64,000 nucleotides of DNA from Sanguinoderma infundibulare (Eukaryota > Basidiomycota > Agaricomycetes > Polyporales > Polyporaceae), in the NCBI GenBank assembly GCA_032821775.1, contig JAVLRN010000006.1, forward strand, positions 558,001 to 622,000, in the 5' to 3' direction. Both the position numbers and the translations under genes were made by a program. Under the pieces are notes generated by a model, which was not told the origin of the DNA, ran no database searches, and was given only the letters and a program-made list of their open reading frames with translations. Of the stretch, positions 1-10,463 are shown piece after piece (position 1 is the stretch's first letter; each line of letters starts with the position of its first letter).

Positions 1-1
1 G

Positions 2-253
2 TCCTCGTCCGTGCGCAAGTCGACGATGCTCCCCGGCGGGCCCTACGCCCAGGGCTTCTCCTCGCCCGAGTCCCCGTTCTCGCACCACTACCCCGCGCCG
101 TCGTCCGCCGGGGGCGTGCCTGGTCCGTGCCGGGCGAGGTCGCCTGGCGCCCTCGCCGCCTGGCGGATCGGGGGCGATGCGGCTGACATGCCCAACGGCG
201 GCGATTCGTGCTCGACAGGGACCGAGGACGGCAGCACGCACTCCTTGTGGTGA
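2..253 (+). CDS. possible 3' end of an unidentified gene (partial)
   Basis: An open frame enters from the left edge and stops at 253. Its first 35 or so residues are Ser/Pro/Gly/His-rich (for example GGPYAQGF and SPFSHHYPAP), which is typical of low-complexity tails of fungal regulators. The last part (after about position 115) looks compositionally like non-coding sequence, so the true end may lie behind an intron that I cannot place. No family is recognisable. It is reported because a gene is probably cut by the window edge, but the exact frame is uncertain. Confidence 0.3.
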   Translation, partial: SSSVRKSTMLPGGPYAQGFSSPESPFSHHYPAPSSAGGVPGPCRARSPGALAAWRIGGDAADMPNGGDSCSTGTEDGSTHSLW

Positions 254-1354
254 CGGCGCGGCCTGCGCGAGGCCGCTGCTGGAGCACTAGGGCTAGTGCG
301 TGCACGCGACGGTGCGGCTCGGAGATCGACGGGCGTGAGGAGCTTCTGTGGGTCTGGTTCCGGTCCGCCGCTGCATAGAGAAGGTGGTTTGCCTCTTTCG
401 CTCTTCATTCTCATGGTCCCGCTTTCCGTCCTGCTCAGCTGCTCACATCGAACGCGATCGCGTCTCCTCCGTCGTCTCCTCGTCATCGCCGTCGTCATCG
501 TCACGTCGTTTTGATCATCATCATGTCGCACAAACGTTCATTTTCCTGTCTCGCTTGCGGTCGTCGCTACAGTTCTCGTTCTCAAGCTCTCGTACTACTA
601 CTGTCTGTCGAACGATTGCCATTCTCGTCGTCTCTCTCCTCCGGCTTCATCGATTCATCACGGAACTGCTGCTGTTGTATGATTACCATTTACCCATATC
701 CCCGCATCCCACATCGCACTCCACGCTGTTATCGTTCTGAATCTCATGTCGTGTCTGGATCCTGTCGTATCGCTGTTCTGTACGCTGCAAATTGTTAGAC
801 AATTATGTCAGTTGCTGTCACGCCGTCCAACTCGGCTCTGCGCCACGGTCAGCTGGTCAAACAACCGGACATGTAACGGCATTATGCGATAGAGCATAGA
901 GCATAGGCCGGCGCTGTACAGTACATGTGGGACGCTATGGCATACACGCGTGATGGTTTCAGAAAAAACGAGGGCATGGAATGGTCAGACATGGCATAGG
1001 AACGATAGCCATAACGGTACTACTGCACCGTCCACGATTCAGAGCTCGGGCGAAAAGCATCAGAACCATCACGCGCGAAAATACGAAAGTTCGCGCGCGG
1101 GGCTTCGCGGCCAGAAGGAAGACACAACAAAACAAACCACAGAAGCGGAAAACAAATGCCGTGAGCCTCGTACCAGTACATACGCGTCCCGGGCGCATCG
1201 GATGCAGGATCGGAAAGAAGACGAGACCACCCCGTTCTGGCTCTCGGGCATCGACGGGCACCCACAACGCGACCCTGCCAGTGTCGAGGGCGAGCCCGCC
1301 GGCCGCTGGTGCCTGGTGACTGGTCCTCGACGCTCTCGTTTGTGTCATCCCGTC
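254..1354. other. intergenic, no supported gene
   Basis: Several open frames occur on both strands (for example 950-1423 plus and 959-1436 minus), but they overlap each other, show no domain and are rich in Arg/Ser as expected for GC-rich shadows. The right part is probably the 3' UTR of the minus-strand gene that ends at 1355. Pyrimidine-rich runs at 400-700 are the only compositional feature. Confidence 0.6.
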
Positions 1355-3037
1355 TTAGTGCCCAGAGCCCCCAGAGCCCCGAGGCGCGTGCGACGCGGGC
1401 TTCCGGACCATGAGCGCCCATAAAGGTCGATACCACGCACGCGCGAGGCGCGAGAGCAGTCGTCCTTCGCGCTCGCCGCCGCTGTCGTTGCCGCGTGCGT
1501 CGGTGGACGTCTGCGGGCGGTGCGCATCGGGCATGGGCATGGGTTCCGAATCCGAGACGTGCTGCGCGAGGCCGAGCGCGAAGAGCGTCGGGAGATTCGC
1601 GACCTTGCCGATCACGTGGGCCGCGCGAACGCTGAAGATGGCGTGCTGGGACGTAGTCGCTGCTGCAGTGGCGAGCGGACGAGGATCGGATGCGGACTGA
1701 GTTGCAGACGCAGCTTCGGTCGAAGGTGATGTAGCGCTGGGAGGCGCAGTCGAAGCCGACGTCGGACGCGCCGCGGAATCGGAATCCGGTTGCGTGTGCA
1801 TGTGCGTGTGCGTGATGTGGAAGTCGACGCGCGCGAGTGCCGAGAAGGAATGGAGGACTTGGCGCAGGTCGGATGCGGACGGATGGACGTTGTACAGCGC
1901 GAGGGAGATGGTGCGGACGCGCGCGAGTGCGCGTGTCACGAGGCTGATGTGGCCTAGGTAGGGGCGCGCGCCGCGCTCTTCGATCCAGTGCCAGTTGAGG
2001 TTGACGCGCCCCGCGTCATCGGATAGGCTGAAGAGGTAGCTCGTGTAGGCCTTTCCACCGGTGCCTGACTCGGGCTCGCCGTTTGAGAGCGCGATGTAGG
2101 ATAGGTTGACGTGCCGAAGTGAGGCAAAGAGGGTGTTCATGACGGCGTCGTGGCTGAACGCCGGGAAGCTGGGCGTATGGAAGTGCACGTCGAGCGTAGT
2201 TCTGTGCTTGATGGATGGAAGAAGCTTGTGAAGAAGCTGTTCGATGGTGTTGGTGAGCAGCCCGTCCATGAGAACGTGGTCAAGGCGGGGGAGGTTGGGT
2301 GCAGCGACCTTGACCACATCATCTGGGAGAACAGCTTGGTGATCACGGAGGTTGGTGATGGAGAGGGTTTTCAACAGTGGGGTGTACTGCAAGAACCCTA
2401 ACAACGTCCCGATGGACGGCGCGCGGCTGGTGGTGATATTCAGATCTAAGAGCGTTGAAAGGACAGGGTAAGAGTGCCCCGAGTGATGAGGATACGTCTG
2501 TGCTTCAGACGCCACTGCGTGCGGGGTAAAAGGAAGGTCCACGGTACAAGCCATGGTCTTGAGATTAGTTGGGTTGGGGATGGCAGTGGCGTCGAGGTCG
2601 ATCGCAGCGACCCGGGTGCTGTACCGTTGAAGGATCTCTCCCATGGTCAGCCGGGCTTCCCGGCCGTAGGGGGTCTGGAGGAGGAACATCTGCGAAGCCT
2701 CGCAGAAGAAGATGTGCATGCGAAGTGCGGGACGGATGGGATGATCGGAGATGGGGCTCAGACGTACCACGTTCTCGGTCGTAATGGGCTTGCACGGGGT
2801 GATAGTGGGGCTGTGGCATGTGGTGTCGGACGCGCCACTGCTTGTCGGGAGATCCGCAAACGGGAAAGACGGGTCGGGAGAAGCGGGAGAACCCAGTGGT
2901 TGTAAGAATGGGATATATGAGAGGTGAGGAAGTTGGTCCTGCTCGGGCGAGGCCCTTGGTTGTACGGGATGGGGATGGGGAACCTCGTCCATGACGGCCA
3001 CGCCACTTGGGTGAGGACTTGAGGTGGTGGCGTGCAT
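1355..3037 (-). CDS. LRR-like orphan protein of the basidiomycete F-box/LRR type, 560 aa, single exon
   Basis: One uninterrupted frame of 560 codons starts at ATG 3037, and a good TATA box lies about 155 nt upstream. The middle part (about residues 190-420) carries irregular leucine-rich segments such as VLSTLLDLNITTS, LLKTLSITNLRDH and LASLRHVNLSYIALS, with the spacing of LRR proteins of agaricomycete F-box families. No F-box is recognisable at the N-terminus, which is instead Pro/His-rich. The C-terminal third is Ser/Thr/Ala-rich and probably disordered. A role as a substrate-recognition protein is inference from family resemblance only; a lineage-specific orphan is equally possible. Confidence 0.7.
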   Translation of the reverse strand: MHATTSSPHPSGVAVMDEVPHPHPVQPRASPEQDQLPHLSYIPFLQPLGSPASPDPSFPFADLPTSSGASDTTCHSPTITPCKPITTENVVRLSPISDHPIRPALRMHIFFCEASQMFLLQTPYGREARLTMGEILQRYSTRVAAIDLDATAIPNPTNLKTMACTVDLPFTPHAVASEAQTYPHHSGHSYPVLSTLLDLNITTSRAPSIGTLLGFLQYTPLLKTLSITNLRDHQAVLPDDVVKVAAPNLPRLDHVLMDGLLTNTIEQLLHKLLPSIKHRTTLDVHFHTPSFPAFSHDAVMNTLFASLRHVNLSYIALSNGEPESGTGGKAYTSYLFSLSDDAGRVNLNWHWIEERGARPYLGHISLVTRALARVRTISLALYNVHPSASDLRQVLHSFSALARVDFHITHTHMHTQPDSDSAARPTSASTAPPSATSPSTEAASATQSASDPRPLATAAATTSQHAIFSVRAAHVIGKVANLPTLFALGLAQHVSDSEPMPMPDAHRPQTSTDARGNDSGGEREGRLLSRLARAWYRPLWALMVRKPASHAPRGSGGSGH

Positions 3038-3189
3038 GATTATATGGGTACCGAAAAGCTGAGAGAAATGGGGATGATAGGCAGAGAGTGGGGAGCGGTT
3101 TCTGCGGCTGTCTAGAGAGAGATATCTGGTGGGGCGGGCGGGTAAGCAGCTGGTTTACTGGAAAGGACAGAGGAGGGAGAGGGGTCAGG

Positions 3190-3197
3190 CTTATATA
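3190..3197 (-). promoter_or_regulatory. TATA box of the 1355-3037 gene
   Basis: TATATAAG on the minus strand lies about 155 nt upstream of ATG 3037. It supports the chosen start and direction of the orphan LRR gene. Confidence 0.55.
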
Positions 3198-4246
3198 CAG
3201 CGGCATCTGTTAGGGAGCCAGTCCTTGTGGCGCTAGCCCTGAGGTAAGACGTAGACGACTGTGGGTCACCGCAGGACGGAGGTGGCAGGAGGCGGACGTT
3301 GTACGTCTGAACATAGCCAGATTACTCTTTCCTTAAAGGGCCAATCAGGGTAAAGTATAGAGACACTAATTTCTCCGACGCACATATCATGACTGGCCAC
3401 CCCCTGGACGTTTATGAACGGCAGCAGTGCCTGTCCACGGGACCTGGATCAGGAAGAGCAGTTAGACCTGTTAGGAGAGACGGAGCTGGACAGGGAGAGT
3501 AAACCGGTGACGACAGATGGGAAGGATTCCTTTGTATAGCAGGAAGGAGAAGTTCGAATCGTGCCCCAAACGGATGGCGGAACGTAGTAAGAGATCGAAA
3601 TCACGGCGGGCTTGGAAATCGACCGCCGTTGAACACGCGCAAGTGGGATGCGCTGTTGAGCGAATAACGGATGGTGCAGCGCCGCCGCTGCGTATAAGAA
3701 CAACGAACTGTTGAACAAGATAAGCGACTGGTGTTAGCAACAGTTAGCATGGCGGTTACGTGTCGGGGAGAAGAAGACATACGCAATGACACCAAGCTGA
3801 GCTGAGAATAAGAACGGCCACGGCAACGTGGTTGCGCGACTTGTTTCACACTGTGTTTCCATTGGAAACAACAAGGCCGAATGACTGTTGCTGGCAGGAG
3901 GCAGGGCCATGGAGAAAGGTTCCCTCCTGGACCCACTGACATCTACAAAACGTTAGAGTGGGAAGATGAACGACCGCACCGGCCGGGAGCCCAGAGCTCC
4001 GTTGGAGATGACTTACCCCAGCTGAGGACGGAAAGACGATCGGCGCCGATTTTTCTTGTCTACTCCTGACGACCGTCGGGGCTGTGGCGATTTGTACAAG
4101 TTCAACAAGCACTCCCGCCCTGTTGCCCCAGCGCCGCATCCAACAAGCGCCCAGAATACCTTATAGACGCCCATCAGCCACAACCGCGACTGGGCTGTGA
4201 CGCGTTCAAACTCCGCAAACGCGGCTTGTCGGGCACCTCGACGAGC
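3198..4246. other. intergenic between divergent genes
   Basis: This stretch separates the minus-strand orphan gene from NNF1 on the plus strand, so it should hold both promoters. Open frames here are short, overlap on both strands and show no domain. I see no repeat or RNA gene. Confidence 0.6.
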
Positions 4247-5086
4247 ATGGCCTCCGGCGCGTCGACGCAGGCAGGCAGCAAGAGGTGGACCTACTTTCAC
4301 TCTGCCCTCCAGCTCGCCATACAGCGTTCAGCACACAAGTGGACGTGAGTCCCCCATTGTTCATGGGCGCGCCGCAGCGCCACTAACGGCCGTCCATTTG
4401 CCAGTTATGAGGACTTTGCCGAGTGTTTCTCGCTCTGGTGCGAGGAGCAGCCGGAGAACGCAGCGACCATCTTCAACCTCGTTTCTGGCCGTCTCGAGTC
4501 GTCGATCGCGGTGCGCCTTCAACATTGCCACGCCATTTGTAACCGGCTGCTAATCTCGGTTGAGAACAGGGGAATTGTGAGGAGTTGTTCAAGAAGTATA
4601 ACGTGAAGGAGAACCTTGACAACCTCCACGCCATCGTCACCGCTGCACGCGCGAGGAAACAGGCAGAGTATGATGGCAAGGATGTGTGGCGCGAGGATCT
4701 GCAGCCACGCGCTGCCGTTAGGGCACGAACGATCCCTGTCCTCGAGCGCGAGCGCGATCGCCTACACGCTGAACTAGCCCAGGTATCACTTGAATTATCA
4801 ATGCGCTCTGTGTCTATTGTGTACTGATTGAGCTCGTCGGTGTAGCTAACTGAAGAAAACTCGGACCTCGAATCTCAGATGCTGCGAAACGTGCGAGCCA
4901 CAGAGGAGGCCGATCGCAATGCTGCGAGGCTTCTTGACGGAGTCGATAAGGTGACTTGTATAGACCAATTTCGTGTATGTTTACTTACTGTCGAGATAGG
5001 CCCTCGCGAGATGGAATCAAATCCCAGTGGACGATATACAATCTTGGACGCTGCAGACCGCGGAATCTGCTGGGAGTCGGGCGTGA
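4247..5086 (+). CDS. NNF1: kinetochore MIND/Mis12 complex subunit Nnf1 (PMF1 family), 202 aa
   Basis: Five exons (4247-4344, 4405-4510, 4570-4782, 4846-4950, 5000-5086) join in frame to 202 residues. The product has the Nnf1 architecture: an N-terminal helix (RWTYFHSALQLAIQRSAHKW, then YEDFAECF), the central signature CEELFKKYNVKENLDNLHAI, a Pro-containing linker (RTIPVLERERDRL) and a C-terminal coiled coil (QLTEENSDLESQMLRN) ending near the AWN/DDIQSW-like tail. Nnf1 pairs with Mtw1/Mis12 in the four-protein MIND complex that links inner-kinetochore CENP-C/CENP-U to the Ndc80 complex, so it is nuclear and essential for chromosome segregation. The start is the first ATG in frame. A decayed partial copy lies at 9981-10122. 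Confidence 0.88.
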
Positions 5087-5193
5087 TCGAGAGATAGTAT
5101 AGACGTAACATATACTCGTGTCACAGTTCATATATCTAACCCCGAGTGTAGTGCAACAACAATCAGCTAGCAATCGTAAAAGCGATAAAAACA

Positions 5194-5252
5194 ACGAGCC
5201 CCGTTTTCGCGCGGCGGAGTGGATGGCCGGCACGTGCTACCCGGTGGGTCGA
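5194..5252 (-). pseudogene. tRNA-Asp relic (degenerate)
   Basis: The stretch aligns to the neighbouring intact tRNA-Asp at 5381-5463: the shared core ccccgNtttcgcgcgg (variable loop plus 3' anticodon stem) is followed by diverged D-arm sequence (gtgctacccggt against gtactatccgat). The T-arm end and acceptor stem are lost, so it cannot fold as a tRNA. It looks like an old tandem or dispersed copy. Identity was judged by eye. Confidence 0.45.
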
Positions 5253-5380
5253 CGCACCATCCTGGGTTTCTCGCAATAATGAATTTTATGCGATGGTTCT
5301 GTAGTGTCTGTCTGCTGGGGATCTGGAATGACGGAGTGCGGGTTACACCTGTAATAAAAAGGCTGCTAATTTCCTGTTCA

Positions 5381-5463
5381 CTCTCTGTCGGGGAATCGAA
5401 CCCCGCTTTCGCGCGGTCGAGGTAAATGACAGGCGCGTGTACTATCCGATATACTAACAGAGA
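5381..5463 (-). tRNA. trnD(GTC): tRNA-Asp(GTC) with an 11-nt intron
   Basis: Read on the minus strand, the 83 nt fold as a full cloverleaf. The acceptor stem is TCTCTGT/ACAGAGA with discriminator G, the D-stem GTAT/GTAC, the anticodon stem CGCGC/GCGCG with loop CTGTCA plus one base (anticodon GTC), and the T-arm CGGGG-TTCGATT-CCCCG. An 11-nt insertion sits one base 3' of the anticodon, the canonical nuclear intron site. The A and B boxes are intact, and a TTTTT Pol III terminator lies about 20 nt downstream (5356-5360 on the plus strand). A second copy is at 31407-31488. Confidence 0.88.
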
Positions 5464-5565
5464 CTTACTCTGTATTCCATTAATTAGCATATATAATGCA
5501 GCAGTCTGTGAGTCTCGAGCACTCCTCCGAGTCCTCGTCGCTGTTACCGAGTGTTGCGCTGCACC

Positions 5566-7706
5566 ATGACATCCCAAAGTCCCCACCCTCTCCTACAACG
5601 GGATCAAACTCGCCTTCATCCACCGTTTGGGCTCTGGGGATATCTCTCCCGCAAGTCAGGATTGGCTCATGCTTCGCCGTCGCCTAGCAGCACGAGCAGC
5701 GCGACCGTGGGGCTCGGTAGACACGCACCTCCCATCGCCCCACTCGACAAGGCTGGAACATCTACGCGCATCCTCCTTCACGACACTCAAGCACACCTGG
5801 AGAAGTTCACGGAGCGGGTCACGCAACTGACGACCAACGTCGCCGATGCGAAACGGGAGCTGGTCGCGGTGCAGAAGCTGTATCAGGAGGACCATGAGCA
5901 GCTGGTCGAGCGGATGATCGGGCTCGGTACGTGTGCTGCATTGATGATATATGTATAGCGTTGAATATTGCAGTTCGCAGTGAACCGGTGCCAGACGGAG
6001 CTCCAGAAGGCGATTGGGAGTCCCGCACAGTCGCCGGAGGTTCGAGACGTGTCGAGAGACGTTGGGGCGTTGGGGAGCCGTCTGGAAGCATTGGATAAGA
6101 AAGTCGATTTGCTCAGCATGGTCCGTCGTCCTCTTGCGCTTGATCGTCGTCGTGCTTACCGCGTATATGCGCCCGCCCACAGCTCAACCAAACCCAGTCG
6201 CAGGCCCTTCAGACTATCCAGGACCAGCAAGGACAGATCCTCACCGCCCTGCTCCCCATCCTCCCTTTCCTCCAATCCGTGCCTCTACACATCGAGAAGA
6301 CACGCAAGCACGTCGAGGATGCCGTTTCTGCCTCAAGAACCGATGTCAAGGGTCCGATTTCAGATTTGGAAATCTGCATCAAGAGTTCGTACGAAGGTCT
6401 GCAGAACCAGCTCCGGAGTGCTGTATCGGACTTGGAGGACCACATCAAGAAGAATATATCCGAGGTACTGGACCAGGACAAAAATTCTATTGGTGAACTG
6501 CGGCAACGTATCTCGACTATCATCGAGCCCGCTTCTCGTGCCGATGGCTTGGCTCGTGGACCATCTCGCCCTCGTTCTCCCATCAGCAGTCAATCTCGAT
6601 CTCGGAAGCGTCCTCGGGCTGGTTCTGTGGACGACCCTAGTGCTAGCGATCGTGCGGCGACTTCATCCTCGGACAGCAAGAAGCGACGCTTGGATGGTCT
6701 GTCGGGCGGCGCTGCTTCCTCTCCCGCTCTTGCCCCGACTCCCAGAACTCCCTCGCACCCTCTGGCCAGGACTCCTCTAGAATGCATACACACGCCCATT
6801 GTCGCCGACGCCGCATCGGACTCGAGCCGAGCCTCTCCCGACATCCCACTATCGATTCGGTCTTCCCATCTTCCTCTCAGGATTCCTCTGGCCGACTTGG
6901 ATCCCCGAACACCTGCACGCAACACAGTTACCCCTAACTATGCACCTGCCTCGGGGCGCAAGCTGTCTCGTTCTACCCCTCCAGCTTGCCCTACTGCGTT
7001 GTTCGAGGCGACCAGTGGAACGCTGACCAATGTTCGAGGAGCTGCACGCAACCCTGTGGACTCGATCCGCACCTCGCCGCCCTCTTTCGCCGCACCTACG
7101 ACCCCCGGTTTCTTCGAATTACCCTCTCCAGCCGTAGGACACAACTCCGCCTCCACAAGCGCGTCCACCTCACCGCACCTACGCACCATTCAAAGTCGCA
7201 GCGCCTCAGCTTTACGGCGGCGTTTCGACGGCGGCAACGCACCTGCTCGTTCCTTCACGCAGACTCTTCCCGCGCGGACATTCACTCACTCGACACGCAC
7301 ACGGACGCTCAGTCTCCGCCTGCCAGCTCTTCGGGACGTGGCAGTGCACGGTAATGGAACGACCGTGAGGCCGACGCATGGGTTGGGTGTGGATCGGTCA
7401 ATGCTAGTGGGCGCTGGTGGTGCTCCGGGCACTCAGATGTCGCCCCTGCATGCGGACGCGAGGCTGGGGAGCCCGAGCCGACCGCTGCTGCCGAGGGGTG
7501 TGGGTGTGGGGAAACCGATGAGCTTGAAGGACCGACGGGCGTTGCTTTCCGAGGACCACATGGTCAGTATAGGTGCTTTTTCTGCGTGTTGATCGGCAAC
7601 AGTGTGTGTTGACGTCCGGTGTGGTTGGTTGCAGCGTTATGGGGAGGGGAAGCGGTTCATCGCGCTCGACGATGAAGAGGACGAGGATAGAGATCCGGAG
7701 GGGTAG
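5566..7706 (+). CDS. coiled-coil protein with basic nuclear-localisation motifs, 650 aa, unknown function
   Basis: Four exons (5566-5926, 5981-6120, 6183-7562, 7635-7706) give 650 aa. Residues about 75-290 are almost continuous amphipathic helix with heptads (TQAHLEKFTERVTQLTTNV, LEALDKKVDLLS, ALQTIQDQQGQILTAL, LRQRISTII), so a long coiled coil is likely. After that come basic nuclear-type signals (SRKRPRAG near 308 and SKKRRLDG near 335), then about 250 residues of Ser/Pro/Thr-rich, low-complexity sequence, and an acidic tail (ALDDEEDEDRDPEG). The second exon uses the downstream of two AG acceptors, since the upstream one introduces a stop. No named family was recognised. It lies 480 bp downstream of NNF1 on the same strand; a chromosome-related role would be speculation. 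Confidence 0.75.
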
Positions 7707-8081
7707 GGTGTATGCGCTTTTGTGCCTAGGTTTCGCAGTGTTGTGCCTAGGTGGAAGAACAGAGAAGCGTTGCAACATCATCATTTCGATTCCTGCAGGG
7801 GGTTTAATTTGTTTGCGCAGTTCTTGGTCGTGAATTGGTATGTATGCAGTTATTACCTGGCAAGGAGACGGTTACCGGTGCGTGGCGTACGTCAGCGCAA
7901 CGCTTGCAATACTGACTAGTAACTAATAGGGGTGCACTCCGGAATTTCTCTGCCTGTGCAGTACTACACTGTAATGAGAAGAAGCTCCAAGACACAGGCG
8001 GTGGACGGAGAGTCAAGACTTCAGACGCACAAAGCGTACTTCTTCCATGGTCGCATGCCTGCAAGGTGAGGGAAGACATCA
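7707..8081. other. intergenic between convergent genes
   Basis: These 375 nt hold the 3' ends of the coiled-coil gene (plus) and the MYND gene (minus). No coding or repeat signal is visible. Confidence 0.6.
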
Positions 8082-9480
8082 TCAAGTCGACCATCGTCTG
8101 AAAGGATAAAAGGTCAACGCACGGGCTACGGCCTTCCATCGGGCTTTCGCTCCTTTCTTCCACAGGTCCCTATACGACCTCAGGAATGCCGGGCTGAGCG
8201 TGGTGGTCCGGATGCGGTACACTTCGGATTTGCAGAGCGTGGCGTTGCTCGGGACGTCGATGAAGATCTCGTGCGCTTTCCTATGCGCCCAGATTGCTCG
8301 AGCGTCCAACTCGAGCTTGGAATCGAAGCCAGAGTGGCGCGAGACGGCGTAAGTCCTAACGTCCACCCAATCCGGGTCGCCGTCGTCCGCAACAACGGTC
8401 GTCTCGTCGGCGTCGATGTTTGGTTTGCATACAGCCCGGTGGACGATCCAGTGCTACGCCATGCATTCATCAGCCTGAGGGCGTTCCAAGTGGCTGGCGC
8501 GCACGTGTACTCACCTTGTCTTGACATTCCATGCTACAGTAACGGGGCTTCGTCTCGTCCGGGCACGTCCCCCCGCACTTTGCGAACGCGCGTTTGCTGA
8601 ACGCCTGGACCCCACAGCCGTCCGCCGCGCACCGGTACCAATGCGGCGCCTTCTCCACCTCGACCTCACGCTTGCGCTCGGCCATGGTATGGAAAAACGA
8701 GTAGCCGAAAACCACCGTCGCAAGGTTGTCTGGGCTGTCAGGGGACGGCCCACTCTCCGACGTCAATGCGAATTGGGCAATGTCGTGCTTGGTGGCATAG
8801 GAGGCGACGCGCAAGACTATTGGCGCGAGGAAGGGGATCCTTGCGCATACGGTGGCGAGGCGGACGGCTTGTTCCAGGTTTTCCTTCGAGGTCATTGTCA
8901 TCCACGCCGAGTGGTTCTTGCAGTAGCGCGGGGGCAGGAAGGAGCATTTGAAGTGCACCCAGCACAGGGCGGCGGAGGCGCACTGCTGGAGGCGGCTGGA
9001 CGTGTTGCGGATCTTGCAAGGGGGCTCGTCCGGGTTGATCGTCCGACAGGCGCCGGATAGCAGGTCGAGATATTTGAGGATCTTGGCGTGCTTTTTTGCG
9101 TGTCTCGTTTCCATGTTCACGTACAGTCGAACCATCCACCTGGGAGACGAGTGTGAACGACATACATGGTTGTGGCGGTCAGCATAGTGCCGTGTGGCCG
9201 CGACGGGCTCGGGGAGTCGATGACTTGCTCAGCATGGGCGCACGTACCTTAGACAGTACTCGAGCATCGAAGGCCCGTCGTGGAGCTGTACGCCGTGTCG
9301 GATTTGGTTCATCGAGAGATCGTGCACGCGGGAGGAGCGCTTGCTGTCGGTGGCTTTGTCGTGGTCGCGATAGTCGTAACAGATCTCTTGCCTGAGGATA
9401 AGGAACGCCAGGTAGTCCCGCTCCTCCCGAGTGAACGGTCGGTCGCGGAACGTGTAGTTGACATGCACGTCGACGGGCAT
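8082..9480 (-). CDS. MYND-type zinc finger protein, 409 aa
   Basis: Three exons (9480-9248, 9139-8515, 8453-8082) join in frame. The MYND-like finger lies at about residues 248-295, ending in the diagnostic PRYCSMECQDK followed by the HWIVHRAVC block: Cys248, 253, 266, 270, 279, 283, His291 and Cys295. The last Cys/His pair is supplied by exon 3, so the splice is required to build the finger. The first pair is spaced CX4C and the second CX3C, rather than the usual CX2C pairs, which is atypical. The N-terminal 240 residues contain an LRQEICYDYRDHDK segment and a helical region with scattered Cys (ALCWVHFKCSF), not assigned to a domain. MYND fingers mediate protein-protein contacts; basidiomycetes have many such uncharacterised proteins. 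No SET domain is seen. Confidence 0.85.
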
Positions 9481-9980
9481 GGGGATATCGATATGAAATG
9501 AATGGACCTGAGCGCTGTGTCGCCTTCAAGCTGGGGAAGTGCTGCGGAGAGATCTAGACGTGGAGGTTGCTGTTAACGTTGGCCGACAGGCATCCGATTA
9601 CAACGGCGACGAGAAATGGCGATCGTGAGTGGACTTGATGTAAATGGTAATCGAAGCCGGGCGATTGAGAGGCTAAGGTTGTCAGAGGTCAACGTACGTG
9701 CGTGGCCGGCCCGCGTTCGCCCTTCTTGGACGTCTATCGATGTCCTTCCACCGCGCTATTCGACCTGATCCGATTCTTCCAGTACATAATTTTCTGAGCT
9801 CGTCTCCGTACATACTGTAGTACCGTCCCTTAAGGCCTTAAGTGCTCAATACGTTGGATGCAATCCTGCCTAGTAGGCTGACTGGCTCGGGTATTCTTAG
9901 AGGATCTCCGTGACCCCAGTGCACTTCCGATACCAGGCATGTAGTCCCTACTTTCCTATCATTACTACCGTGTACATAAC
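9481..9980. other. upstream region of the MYND gene
   Basis: No supported gene. A perfect 12-nt palindrome ttaaggccttaa lies near 9831. The region should contain the MYND gene promoter. Confidence 0.5.
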
Positions 9981-10122
9981 TGGACGGGGGGCACTATCCC
10001 CCCTCGTTCATGGACACGCGGCCGTACGCACCACTCACGGCTGTCTATGATATATGAAGACTTTGCTGAGTGTTTCTCCTTCTGGCCCTAGTACACTCTT
10101 CTCTGATCGTCGGTCGCGGTGC
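9981..10122 (+). pseudogene. NNF1 relic: decayed copy of intron 1 plus exon 2
   Basis: The stretch aligns collinearly with NNF1 intron 1 and exon 2 (4341-4511). Both copies share the block ccc..ttcatgg.c.cg, the acggc.gtc linker and the exon-2 start, read as YEDFAECFSFW against YEDFAECFSLW, then ...tcgtcg.tcgcggtgc. The relic reads into a stop right after FSFWP, has lost the acceptor AG and misses most of exon 2. Because intron sequence is included, the copy arose at DNA level and not by retroposition. Exons 1 and 3-5 are not found nearby. Confidence 0.72.
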
Positions 10123-10463
10123 ACGCATCATCGACATTGATCCACCACTGCTAGTGTAGTGCTGAGTTCGCAGTCGTAGTAGCAATATAGTAAAACAATG
10201 CTCAACGTTTGTTTCGAATCTTATTGCGTGCGCTCGCGCATCGTATGGGAGACCAATGCGCAAGTACTATCCTAGACAAAAGAAGACGTGAAAAACATAT
10301 CCGGTTGACGGTAATAATGCATATTTACGCCAAGGTCCTGGAGGTCTAGCGTTCATTTACCGCGTATTGCGCATTCTGAATAGTACCTGCCATCATGAAG
10401 GTGTAAAAGGATTAAACATCGAAGGCAGCAACAAAGCAGAAGTAAAACAACACTCATCGAGCA

